NCBI GenBank assembly: GCA_963765545.1
Contig: CAVXWW010000009.1
Coordinates: 124,001 to 188,000 of the forward strand
Direction: 5' to 3'
Length of the DNA: 64,000 nt
From: JARRPM01 sp963765545
GTDB taxonomy: Bacteria; Pseudomonadota; Gammaproteobacteria; Pseudomonadales; Halieaceae
Shown: one piece after another, positions 1 through 7,707 of the stretch
Position numbering within the stretch: position 1 is the stretch's first letter
Layout of the letters: every line of letters begins with the position of its first letter
The notes under the pieces: generated by a model
The model's input: the letters and a program-made list of their open reading frames with translations, nothing else
Told to the model about the DNA's origin: nothing
Databases searched by the model: none
Made by a program: the position numbers and the translations under genes

Positions 1-1
1 C

Positions 2-277
2 GAGCTGGAAGATCGCCTGCTGGTGCCCGGGTCCCCGTTTTCGTTTGAGCTGCCACCGGATACTTTTATCGATCCCGATGAGGGCGAGGTACTGGTATTC
101 ACCGCGAGCCTGCGGTCCCGCGAGTCATTGCCTGACTGGTTGGACTTTCGGCCCGAGAGCCTGGGGTTCAGGGGTTTCGCTCCACAAGACAGTGGCGAGG
201 TGGTCGATGTGGTCCTGCGCGCGACAGATTTCGACGGGGCCTGGGTAGAGGGCAAGATGCGTATCAGGATTGAATAG
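2..277 (+). CDS. C-terminal end of a protein with a dystroglycan-type cadherin-like (CADG/He_PIG) domain, 5' truncated by the window
   Basis: The frame is open from the first base and ends at TAG 275-277, so only about 91 residues are seen. They form one repeat of the kind found in bacterial surface and adhesin proteins: a start like PGSPFSFELP, an acidic FIDPDEGE segment, LPDWLDF, a Gly-rich turn GFAP, and the closing VVLRATDFDGAWVEG beta strand. Such domains are extracellular, often calcium-associated, and occur in tandem in large exported proteins; the role of the full protein cannot be told from this end. No membrane anchor or LPXTG-like signal follows the domain, so the protein ends on it. 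Confidence 0.7.
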   Translation, partial: ELEDRLLVPGSPFSFELPPDTFIDPDEGEVLVFTASLRSRESLPDWLDFRPESLGFRGFAPQDSGEVVDVVLRATDFDGAWVEGKMRIRIE

Positions 278-373
278 GCCGACCGGAAGCAGTTGGTCCT
301 CTATCGGGGTCAAGGTGCCTGGCGCGATAGATTATTGTGGCAAAGCACATCGCAGGCACTAGAATTATTGCTA

Positions 374-387
374 CCCCGCTTGCGGGG
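374..387. other. Perfect short hairpin before the phosphatase gene
   Basis: CCCCGC-TT-GCGGGG is a perfect 6-bp inverted repeat 18 bp before the ATG at 405. There is no T-run, so it is a poor terminator. It could occlude initiation at 405, which has no clear ribosome-binding site, or simply be a short palindrome. Confidence 0.3.
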
Positions 388-404
388 ATGAAAGCTTATG
401 ACAT

Positions 405-2321
405 ATGGACACCTCCAGCGAGAGACAAGTCAACGTGACCAGATTATTTATATATGTATTCGCCCTGCTGCTTTCGATGGGTGCTGTTGCCGACCGGTAC
501 GATATCAGTGCCCCGGGCAGAGTGGTCGCTTTTGGAGATGTCCACGGCGCCTATAAAGACCTGTCGACCCTGCTGCGGGAGGTCGGTGTGGTAGATGCGA
601 ACCTGAACTGGAGCGGAGGTAATACCCACCTGGTGTCGCTGGGAGACCTGCTGGACAGGGGTCCCGATTCACGCAAGGTCGTGGAGTTGCTGATGAAGTT
701 GGAGGGGCAGGCGCAACAGGCGGGCGGTGCGGTTCACCTGGTGCTCGGCAATCACGAGGTTATGGTCATGACCGGTGATCTCAGGTACGTCTCAGCGGAA
801 GAGTTTGCTGCATTTGCAGCCGATGAAACCCCGGCCGACCGGGACGAGATGTATGCCCAGTATCGCGGCTTCAACCCCGAGGCGAATGAATCCGACGCCC
901 GGCAACGTTTTGATGATCAGTACCCGCCGGGATACGTGGCCATGCGCAAGGCGTTTTCCCGGGACGGGGCACTGGGTAGCTGGCTGCTTGAAAAGCCTTT
1001 TGTGTTGAAGGTGAACGACAAGGTTTATATGCATGGCGGAATTGCGCACGAGGCCAGCGAAGACTCCCTGGAGGAGCTGAACGCAAAGATGCAAAGTGAG
1101 TTCAGGGGCTTCCTTGAGAGTATGGATCAGCTGCGCGCCGCAGGTGTGATGCCCTGGTACGTCGACTATCACGATCGCCTGGTGTTTCTCACCGCCAGGG
1201 TGGAAGAGTTTTCCGCCGCCAACCCGAGGAAGAAAGCAGACTGGTTCCCGGCGGTGCAGAACGTCTTCGACGCCCAGACGGCTTTTGTGTTCAGTGATGA
1301 CAGCCCCAACTGGTACCGCGGCACTGCTCTTTGCCATCCTTATGCCGAGTCATTCAACACCGAGCGCTTTCTCAAGAAGGTAGGTGCAAGGCAGCTCATC
1401 ATGGGCCATACGCCCACCCGCGGTGAAGTACATGAGCGCATGGACGGGCTTGCTATCCGGCTGGATACCGGCATGCTCACCAGTGTATATAAGGGCAGGG
1501 CATCGGCACTGATTTCCGAGGGCGGCAGTCACTATGTGCATTACCTTGGCGGCAGCCAGCAGGAGCAGCCGGTGCCCGAGAACCGCAGCCTCTCTCGTCG
1601 CCTCTCCGGTATGAGCGATGCGGAACTTGAACAGTTCATGCTGACGGCCCCGGTGGTCAAGGTCGAGGACCTCGATACCGGCATCACAAAACCCAAACGG
1701 GTTACCCAGCAAAAGAACGGTATCATTAATGTTGGCGCATTCAAGTACGAGGACACCGATCCCGACTTGCAGTTGAAGTCCAGCTATATTGCCCGGCGCG
1801 CCGACGAAAGCGATCGCTATGTCTATGATGTCGCGGCCTATAAGCTCGATCGACTACTGGACCTTCAGATGGTACCCACTGCTGTAATTACTACTGTCGA
1901 AGGGCAGGAGGGAGCCCTGTCGGAGTGGGTGGATAATTCGATAAATGAGCGCGATCGCCTGGAATTGAAGACGGACTTTACCGGGTACTGTAAGCAGTAC
2001 GAGCAATACCGGTTGCGAGTCGCATTCGATATTCTGATTTATAACGATGACCGTAACCTGACCAATATTCTCTGGACCAAGAATGACATGATGCTGCATT
2101 TTATCGACCACAGCCTGGCGTTTCGTTCCAAGGAAAAGCGGCCCAGGCAGTATCGCAAGGTAACGCTCGATGTATCTGACCTTTTGCGCAGCCGCCTTTC
2201 GAGCCTCGACGAGGAGAATCTGACTCGGGAGTTGTCAGCCTATCTGCACCCGCGGCAGATCAGCGCAATTCTTGCACGCCGCGACCTTATCCTGAAAGAA
2301 GCGAGGGGAACCTCGCCCTAG
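405..2321 (+). CDS. Exported PPP-type metallophosphatase fused to a HipA/PI-kinase-like kinase-fold domain
   Basis: Residues ~40-390 carry the calcineurin-like phosphatase signature in order: GDVHG (44-48), GDLLDRGPDS (80-89), GNHE (115-118) and a late GHTPTRGEVH (~333), as in Shewanella-like PPP phosphatases; these bind two metals and hydrolyse phosphoesters. Residues ~420-635 look like a protein/lipid kinase fold: a lysine strand VGAFKYED (~447), a catalytic-loop-like NDDRNLTN (~546; Asp plus downstream Asn) and a metal-loop-like FIDHS (~565). A hydrophobic stretch at 12-29 (FIYVFALLLSMGAVA) looks like a signal peptide, so the enzyme is probably periplasmic or membrane-tethered. The start is uncertain: ATG 405 has no clear Shine-Dalgarno, while GTG 435 is preceded by AGAGA and gives a more usual signal peptide. 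A phosphatase and a kinase-like domain in one chain suggests opposing activities, but this is inference. Confidence 0.75.
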   Translation: MDTSSERQVNVTRLFIYVFALLLSMGAVADRYDISAPGRVVAFGDVHGAYKDLSTLLREVGVVDANLNWSGGNTHLVSLGDLLDRGPDSRKVVELLMKLEGQAQQAGGAVHLVLGNHEVMVMTGDLRYVSAEEFAAFAADETPADRDEMYAQYRGFNPEANESDARQRFDDQYPPGYVAMRKAFSRDGALGSWLLEKPFVLKVNDKVYMHGGIAHEASEDSLEELNAKMQSEFRGFLESMDQLRAAGVMPWYVDYHDRLVFLTARVEEFSAANPRKKADWFPAVQNVFDAQTAFVFSDDSPNWYRGTALCHPYAESFNTERFLKKVGARQLIMGHTPTRGEVHERMDGLAIRLDTGMLTSVYKGRASALISEGGSHYVHYLGGSQQEQPVPENRSLSRRLSGMSDAELEQFMLTAPVVKVEDLDTGITKPKRVTQQKNGIINVGAFKYEDTDPDLQLKSSYIARRADESDRYVYDVAAYKLDRLLDLQMVPTAVITTVEGQEGALSEWVDNSINERDRLELKTDFTGYCKQYEQYRLRVAFDILIYNDDRNLTNILWTKNDMMLHFIDHSLAFRSKEKRPRQYRKVTLDVSDLLRSRLSSLDEENLTRELSAYLHPRQISAILARRDLILKEARGTSP

Positions 2322-2509
2322 CTATTTCGCTTGCCTTGGTAGTTCCATGGACTAGACTTGTTCTGCGCGAAACTGAGCAGCTTGTACAGAGCAGTTATTT
2401 GGAGATAAACGTTGTCTGCCCTGAAACCTGTGTCGGCCGGAACAGGCCATCAATGCCTATTTGAAACGAAGTCGCAGAGGATCCGCCGGGATTTCTGCAG
2501 GAGATAACC

Positions 2510-3712
2510 ATGAGCAATCCACAACCACTGAAGTACCTCGACAAAGCGCTGAACGCTCTGCGCGATCTGAACCTTGTGCCAGAGACCACTGACGAGGCCC
2601 CAATTGTTGACCTTATCGACCAGATATCTGACCTTGATCCCGACAAGACCCTCGCAATTGCCCGCACTCTGAACCAGGCATCGCTGTTTAACGAGGTGGT
2701 CCGGGAGCAGGTCAGTGGTATGGAGTTGGGAGATCGTTACGAGGACATCACAGAAGCGTTCAACAGTATCAGGGATGACGCCAAGGACATGGTGGAGCAG
2801 GTCGAGGATGGTAAACTGGACACCTTTGAGCGCATAGGTAATGTCTGGATGAAAGTCACCCGCGGCGATATACCGGCGCGCTTTGAAAAGATCAAGACCA
2901 GCTATATGAATGTGGCTGATGACTCCAAGGATCAGATTACCCGGGAGCATCTTATTCTCGATGCCTACCAGGATTTCCGTGGGGCTATGAAGGAGTCGGA
3001 GATTCTCGCCCTGGAAGTGCTGGCCAAGGCCGAGCATCAGCTTGAGAGCACCAAGGGTGAGTTGCAGGCCGCCATGGAGACAATCACGGCATATGAGGGC
3101 AATGACCCAGCCGAGAGGGCCAGGCTGGAGCTTGCCCGGGATGAAAAAATGCGTACCGTGCAGTACCACGACCGTCGTTACCAGATAGCCAAGGATTTGT
3201 CCGACAACCTGACGATTGGTTATAACTCATCGGAAGTTATCATGGCGAGATTGCTACAGACGACCAGCGCCAAAGAGCGGGTTTATCAGCAGGCTATCAG
3301 TTTTTTTGGCACGAACGAAACGGTGTTGACGGCTCTCACCGCCTCGTTCACAGGCCTGTTCGGCCTGCACGAGAGCACGCAGACTGTCAACGCCATGAAG
3401 GAGGGAATAGGCAAGAGCATGGAAGATCTTGCGGATATTGGTGGGAAGGTGCAGGAAGAGGCATTGAAAGCCGGCTACGGACCCACCATTGCCGCCCAAT
3501 CGGTGCAGAAACTGGTGGACTCAGTCGTACGATATCAGGAGAACTCCTCGAAAATCATTGGTGAAATGCGCTCGCTGAGTACACAGAATGCGCAGGAAAT
3601 CCGCACCGCGGTCGAAGATGGCAAACAGCGGCTGGCCAAGCTGGTTGAAGAGGGCAAGGCGCTTCCTCTTGAATTTCCGGTTGAGCACAGCGGCGGCGCC
3701 GCTTCCGCCTGA
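2510..3712 (+). CDS. TelA-like coiled-coil 'cell surface protein', first gene of a three-gene operon
   Basis: A 400-residue, mostly helical, highly charged protein without signal peptide or membrane segment. The middle (~160-250) is coiled coil, and the C-terminal half (~265-385, long amphipathic helices) has the architecture of TelA/YaaN toxic-anion-resistance proteins, although I see no diagnostic motif. The start is supported by AGGAG 8 bp before the ATG. It is followed after 14 bp by a membrane protein and then by another coiled-coil protein, all on the same strand, so the three very likely act together, perhaps at the inner face of the membrane. Function is unknown; proteins like this are commonly annotated only as 'cell surface protein', a name the sequence does not support because no export signal is visible. 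Confidence 0.6.
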   Translation: MSNPQPLKYLDKALNALRDLNLVPETTDEAPIVDLIDQISDLDPDKTLAIARTLNQASLFNEVVREQVSGMELGDRYEDITEAFNSIRDDAKDMVEQVEDGKLDTFERIGNVWMKVTRGDIPARFEKIKTSYMNVADDSKDQITREHLILDAYQDFRGAMKESEILALEVLAKAEHQLESTKGELQAAMETITAYEGNDPAERARLELARDEKMRTVQYHDRRYQIAKDLSDNLTIGYNSSEVIMARLLQTTSAKERVYQQAISFFGTNETVLTALTASFTGLFGLHESTQTVNAMKEGIGKSMEDLADIGGKVQEEALKAGYGPTIAAQSVQKLVDSVVRYQENSSKIIGEMRSLSTQNAQEIRTAVEDGKQRLAKLVEEGKALPLEFPVEHSGGAASA

Positions 3713-3726
3713 GTCCGGGTTCAGTT

Positions 3727-4638
3727 ATGGCGCAGGAAAATGCAGACCGGCAACCCCTGGACGATGTCATGCTCGCCATGGACGTGGTTGATACGCTTCG
3801 ACACCAGCAGGTATTGATCGATCGGGAACTCAATGCTGAAGATCGAGACCGTAAACTGGTAGCGCGCCTGCGCGAAATCTACGCATCCCAGGGTATAGAA
3901 GTTTCTGATCATGTGCTTGAAGAGGGTGTAGAGGCACTCAAGGAAGACCGGTATACGTATACCCCGGGGCCCGAGAACCTCCAGAGCCGGCTGGCACGGC
4001 TTTACATCAAACGGGATAAGTGGGGCAAGCCGCTTCTGCTTGGCCTTGGCGCAGTGCTGCTGGTATTGCTCGTCTATACGCTATTGATTCGCGCGCCGGC
4101 AGAACGCGCATTGGCCGAGTTGCCCGGCCGGCTGGAGCAACGACATCAGCAACTGCTGGAGCAGGCAAAGGGTGAGATGGCTCGTGAGCGCAGCGAAGGG
4201 CTCTACGCCCAGGCCAGATCCGCGCTTGCCGACGGCGATGATGAAGAAGCTGCCGAATTGCTGGACCAGATGAGCGATTTGAAAAAGGAAATTGAACGGG
4301 AGTATGAACTGCGTATCATCTCGCGTCCGGGAGAGCGCAGTGGCGTCTGGCGCATTCCAGATGCCAATAGCAATGCGCGCAACTATTACATTGTTGTGGA
4401 AGCGGTCACCGCGGATGGAACGGTACTGCCGCTTGATGTCGTGAATGAGGAAGACGGAAAAAGCTATCGGGTCGACAAGTGGGGTTTGCGAGTGGATGAG
4501 TCCGTATTCGAGCGTATCGCCGCCGACAAGCAAGACGACGGTATCATCCAGCAAAGCTGGTTCGGTGTGAAACGCCGCGGCTATCTTGCTCCTGAATATT
4601 TGCTGCCGACCACCGGCGCCGCACTGACAAGCTGGTAG
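3727..4638 (+). CDS. DUF6384-like single-pass membrane protein, second gene of the operon
   Basis: 303 residues. The N-terminal ~95 residues are soluble and begin with a conserved-looking DDVMLAMDVVDTLRH stretch; one transmembrane helix follows at ~98-118 (LLLGLGAVLLVLLVYTLL). A helical, charged segment (~125-195) then leads to a beta-rich C-terminal domain (~200-300) with RPGERSGVWRIPD. By the positive-inside rule the N-terminus (KRDKWGK before the helix) is probably cytoplasmic and the C-terminal domain periplasmic. I recall this protein type as DUF6384, found beside the preceding gene family; that name is from memory. The ribosome-binding site is weak, so translation may be coupled to the upstream gene. 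Confidence 0.6.
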   Translation: MAQENADRQPLDDVMLAMDVVDTLRHQQVLIDRELNAEDRDRKLVARLREIYASQGIEVSDHVLEEGVEALKEDRYTYTPGPENLQSRLARLYIKRDKWGKPLLLGLGAVLLVLLVYTLLIRAPAERALAELPGRLEQRHQQLLEQAKGEMARERSEGLYAQARSALADGDDEEAAELLDQMSDLKKEIEREYELRIISRPGERSGVWRIPDANSNARNYYIVVEAVTADGTVLPLDVVNEEDGKSYRVDKWGLRVDESVFERIAADKQDDGIIQQSWFGVKRRGYLAPEYLLPTTGAALTSW

Positions 4639-4649
4639 GGAGGCGAGAT

Positions 4650-6104
4650 ATGCAATCGGGACGACAGACCCTCGCCAGTCTTGATCAGGGCCTCAGGAAA
4701 ATACACCAGCAGGTGGAGGCCATCGACCAGCAGATAGATAGCGCGAGCAGTGCCCAGATGGATCTGCAGAAAGCCCAGGCGGAGCGATTCAAGCGGATGG
4801 CTAAAATCCGGCTGGACAGTATGGTCAGCGGCGAACTGAAACAGGGCCTGGATGCCGCGAGCCAGCGGGTAGGAGAGTTGCTGCAGGAAAGATTGGCGGA
4901 GCTGGAATCGGTAAAGCAAAAGATAGAAGCCAACCGGGAGATGCAGCGTGAGCTTGAGAACAAGCGAGAAGCGGCCAGTGAAAAAACCGAGCAGGCTGCC
5001 CAGGTGCTGGACGCGGCGGAAGCATCAACCCAGGCCAGGTTGGAGCAGGACGATAACTACCGGGCACAACTGGAGCGGGCGCGCACCGCGGAGCACACGG
5101 CTTTGCAGGCTGAAGAAAAAAGAGCCCAGGCGCAATCGGTGCGTCATGAAAAAGGTGAGCCTTACGAAAAGGACCCGCTGTTTTACTATCTGTGGCAGCG
5201 AGGTTATGGCACCTCCCGTTATTCAGCGAATCCCTTGACACGATTTCTTGATGGCTGGGTTGCTCGTCTGTGTAAATACCAGGACGCTCGTCCGAACTAT
5301 GCCCGCCTGCTGGAAATTCCGGAACGATTGCAGGAGCATGCCTTGCGTGTCGCCAGCGGCGCGGATGAGGAGTTTGACAAGCTCAAGGCCCTGGAGGAGC
5401 AGGCTGGCGAACAGGATGGTTTGCCAGCACTGCGGCAGTCGCTGGCCCAGGCGCAGGCAGAACTGGACCGCATCGATACCGATATCGAGGAAGCAGAGAA
5501 GAGCCTGCACGAACTGGAGGAGCAGCGTGCCCGCTTCTCCAGTGGCGAGGACACGCATTTTCGGCGGGCTATCGAAACGCTCACCGGAGCCTTTGAGCGG
5601 GAAGACCTTCTCACGCTTTATGAATACGCCCGCGCGACTGCGACCGCCGAAGACGATCTGTTGGTACGGGAAATGGAAGTGGACAATCGGCAAATGCGCG
5701 AGGCCGGTGAGGCTCTCACGGAGCACAAACGGGTGCGGGACAGGCACTACAAGCGCATGAAGGAGCTGGAAGGGGTGCGCCGCCGCTTCAAGCAGGAACG
5801 TTTCGACAGTGTGCACTCCGGTTTTGGCAATGGCTCACTTGTGGCAATGATTCTCGGCCAGTTTCTACACGGCACAGCTACTGATCAGGAGCTCTGGAGA
5901 ACACTGGAGCGGGAACAGCGTTATCGTCGCATGGATGCCAACCCGAATTTCGGCAGCGGCGGATTCAGGCCACGCCCTGGTACCTGGAATATCCCCTTCC
6001 CTCGTGGCGGTGGAATGGGTGGGGGATTAGGCGGGGGCCTGCGCATTCCCCGGGGTGGGCCGCGCCGCGGCGGGGGTGGATTCCGCACCGGCGGCGGATT
6101 CTAG
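4650..6104 (+). CDS. Large coiled-coil protein with glycine/arginine-rich tail, third gene of the operon
   Basis: 484 residues. Residues ~5-180 and ~245-390 are long coiled coils rich in Glu, Gln, Lys and Arg, split by a compact segment (~180-235) with Tyr and Trp (LFYYLWQRGYGTSRYSAN). The last ~45 residues are a low-complexity Gly/Arg/Pro tail ending in RTGGGF. No signal peptide or membrane helix is evident. The start has a strong GGGAGG ribosome-binding site and lies 11 bp after the second gene, so this is a tight operon. Long coiled coils plus a Gly-rich tail suggest a scaffold or filament-forming partner of the membrane protein before it; this is inference, and I do not recognise a named family. 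Confidence 0.55.
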   Translation: MQSGRQTLASLDQGLRKIHQQVEAIDQQIDSASSAQMDLQKAQAERFKRMAKIRLDSMVSGELKQGLDAASQRVGELLQERLAELESVKQKIEANREMQRELENKREAASEKTEQAAQVLDAAEASTQARLEQDDNYRAQLERARTAEHTALQAEEKRAQAQSVRHEKGEPYEKDPLFYYLWQRGYGTSRYSANPLTRFLDGWVARLCKYQDARPNYARLLEIPERLQEHALRVASGADEEFDKLKALEEQAGEQDGLPALRQSLAQAQAELDRIDTDIEEAEKSLHELEEQRARFSSGEDTHFRRAIETLTGAFEREDLLTLYEYARATATAEDDLLVREMEVDNRQMREAGEALTEHKRVRDRHYKRMKELEGVRRRFKQERFDSVHSGFGNGSLVAMILGQFLHGTATDQELWRTLEREQRYRRMDANPNFGSGGFRPRPGTWNIPFPRGGGMGGGLGGGLRIPRGGPRRGGGGFRTGGGF

Positions 6105-6170
6105 AGCCGGCCATTTACCTCGCGTCAGGCTGCGCGAATACGCCATTATATAACAACAGGATGTAAGAGA

Positions 6171-7196
6171 ATGAGAACAACTGTTTTGGTATTTTTCCTG
6201 CTGGCTGCTTCCTGCGCTTATGCCCAGCCTAAGCTGCAAGGGGAGTTTGACCCGCTTGGGCCGACCCTGAAGACACTCAAGTCAACCACATCAGGGCGAC
6301 AGATCTACTACCTGGATGAGGGCGATAGCGATTGGCGGCCAGTGGTGTTTATTGGCGGCGGCGGTACCAGTGGCAGGGTGTTCGCCCTGATGGAGTTTTT
6401 GCGCACAACCCGCGAGGGGATGAAATTACGATTCATTGCGGTGGAGCGAAATGGCTTTGGTGACACCGGCTTTGACAGCTCGCTGGGCTATGCCGATTAT
6501 GCGGACGACGTGGATGATGTGCTCGAGCATCTTGGTTTATCGGGATTCAGCCTGTTTGCGATTTCCGGCGGAGGGCCCTATGCCGCCGCGATTGCATCCC
6601 GTCATCCCCGCCGCCTGAATTCGGTGCATCTTGCGTCTGCCCTGACCTACTTCGACTCCAGTGCCCTGGAGTGCCAGGTACCCGCGGACGCGTTGACGTT
6701 CTACACCCAGAATCCAATGAACTGGTTTGGTTTTCCGGCGGACAGCCCGGTCCAGAGAATTCCCGGTTTTCAGGATGCGGCCTTTGATGACGCCGCAAGG
6801 ACATTCAATATGGCCGGTCAGGTTGGCGCCCCCGATGCTCTGTATCACGAGCTTCAGCTGTATTGTATCAATCAGCAGCTGCCCGACCTGGCAGCCGTCT
6901 CCGCCCCCGTATTTCTGTATTACGGGGATGCGGACACCACCACGCCACCCGATGTTCACCTGGGCCGTTGGGTTCGGGCGTTTTCAAATGCGTCGGTGAA
7001 GGCCCGGCGCTACCCCGGGGAAGGCCACGATGTGCAGTATCGTCACTTCGACCAGATACTGGTCGATATGTCCGGCTGGGGCGATCGTGTTGTTGTCTGC
7101 GAACGAGGTGGCAAGGCCAGGCTGGTCAAGGAGAAGCAGGTGGAGAAAAAACTCTCAAAGGGCGGTTCGCTTGGCATTTGTGCCTGGCGCGAGTGA
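6171..7196 (+). CDS. Secreted alpha/beta hydrolase
   Basis: 341 residues with an N-terminal signal peptide (TVLVFFLLAASCAYA) and a standard alpha/beta-hydrolase fold. The oxyanion region VFIGGGGTSG is at ~65, the nucleophile elbow FAISGGGPYAA at ~129-139 (Ser in I-S-G, with Ala in place of the usual first Gly), the acid in YYGDADTTTP (~250) and the histidine in PGEGHDVQ (~285). It should hydrolyse an ester or similar bond in the periplasm or outside; the substrate is unknown. The C-terminal ~25 residues (KARLVKEKQVEKK) are a basic tail past the fold. It has its own upstream gap and is not obviously part of the preceding operon. Confidence 0.8.
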   Translation: MRTTVLVFFLLAASCAYAQPKLQGEFDPLGPTLKTLKSTTSGRQIYYLDEGDSDWRPVVFIGGGGTSGRVFALMEFLRTTREGMKLRFIAVERNGFGDTGFDSSLGYADYADDVDDVLEHLGLSGFSLFAISGGGPYAAAIASRHPRRLNSVHLASALTYFDSSALECQVPADALTFYTQNPMNWFGFPADSPVQRIPGFQDAAFDDAARTFNMAGQVGAPDALYHELQLYCINQQLPDLAAVSAPVFLYYGDADTTTPPDVHLGRWVRAFSNASVKARRYPGEGHDVQYRHFDQILVDMSGWGDRVVVCERGGKARLVKEKQVEKKLSKGGSLGICAWRE

Positions 7197-7325
7197 GTCG
7201 GCATATTTTGCGCTGTCAGTCTGGCTTCCGCGACCACCATGTGGCCCTTGTTTCTTGAACTGCCGACACGGGTCAACTATCGTGTCAGCTGTTCGTAAAA
7301 ATTCATTCAAACACAGGATATCGAT

Positions 7326-7691
7326 ATGACAATCAAACATGCTGTACTCAATTTTCTTACCGTTGGCCTGTTGTCTGTGGCGGCTGCCCCGGGGTTCGCC
7401 GAGGTGGTGGAGGGCAAGGCCTCCTATTATGCGGATAGCCTGAACGGCAACACGACTGCAAGCGGTGAACCCTATGACAAAAATGCAATGACCGCAGCGC
7501 ATCACTCCCTGCCGTTCGGAACCACGGTCAAGGTGACCTATCTGAAAACGGGCGAGACTGTGGAGGTTACGGTCAATGATCGCGGCCCCCATGCCAAGGG
7601 CATTCTGATCGATGTTTCCGGCGCTGCCGCTGAGAAGCTGGGTATGAAAGAGGATGGCGTCGGCGCAGTGAAGATAGAGTATTCTGAGTAA
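7326..7691 (+). CDS. Small RlpA-like double-psi beta-barrel secreted protein
   Basis: 121 residues: a signal peptide (to about residue 25, APGFAEVVEG) followed by a single RlpA/DPBB domain. The landmarks are GKASYYAD, TASGEPYD, MTAAHHSLPFGT, VTVNDRGPH and GILIDVSGAAAEKLG; NDRGPH and the downstream Asp match the family active site. RlpA proteins are lytic transglycosylases or peptidoglycan-binding proteins acting on denuded glycans at the septum. This one is much shorter than septal RlpA and lacks a lipobox and a SPOR domain, so it is probably a free periplasmic or secreted relative rather than RlpA itself. Confidence 0.85.
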   Translation: MTIKHAVLNFLTVGLLSVAAAPGFAEVVEGKASYYADSLNGNTTASGEPYDKNAMTAAHHSLPFGTTVKVTYLKTGETVEVTVNDRGPHAKGILIDVSGAAAEKLGMKEDGVGAVKIEYSE

Positions 7692-7707
7692 GCGCGGCAG
7701 CTGATGC

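Noticed and set aside
374..387. Intrinsic terminator before the phosphatase gene
   Set aside because: Perfect stem but only a two-base loop and no T-run.
792..1337. A 181-codon minus-strand frame inside the phosphatase gene
   Set aside because: Shadow of a clear phosphatase reading frame on the other strand.
2510..6104. Tellurite-resistance operon based on the TelA-like first gene
   Set aside because: No XpaC, TerC or TerD partner is present and the TelA similarity is architectural only.
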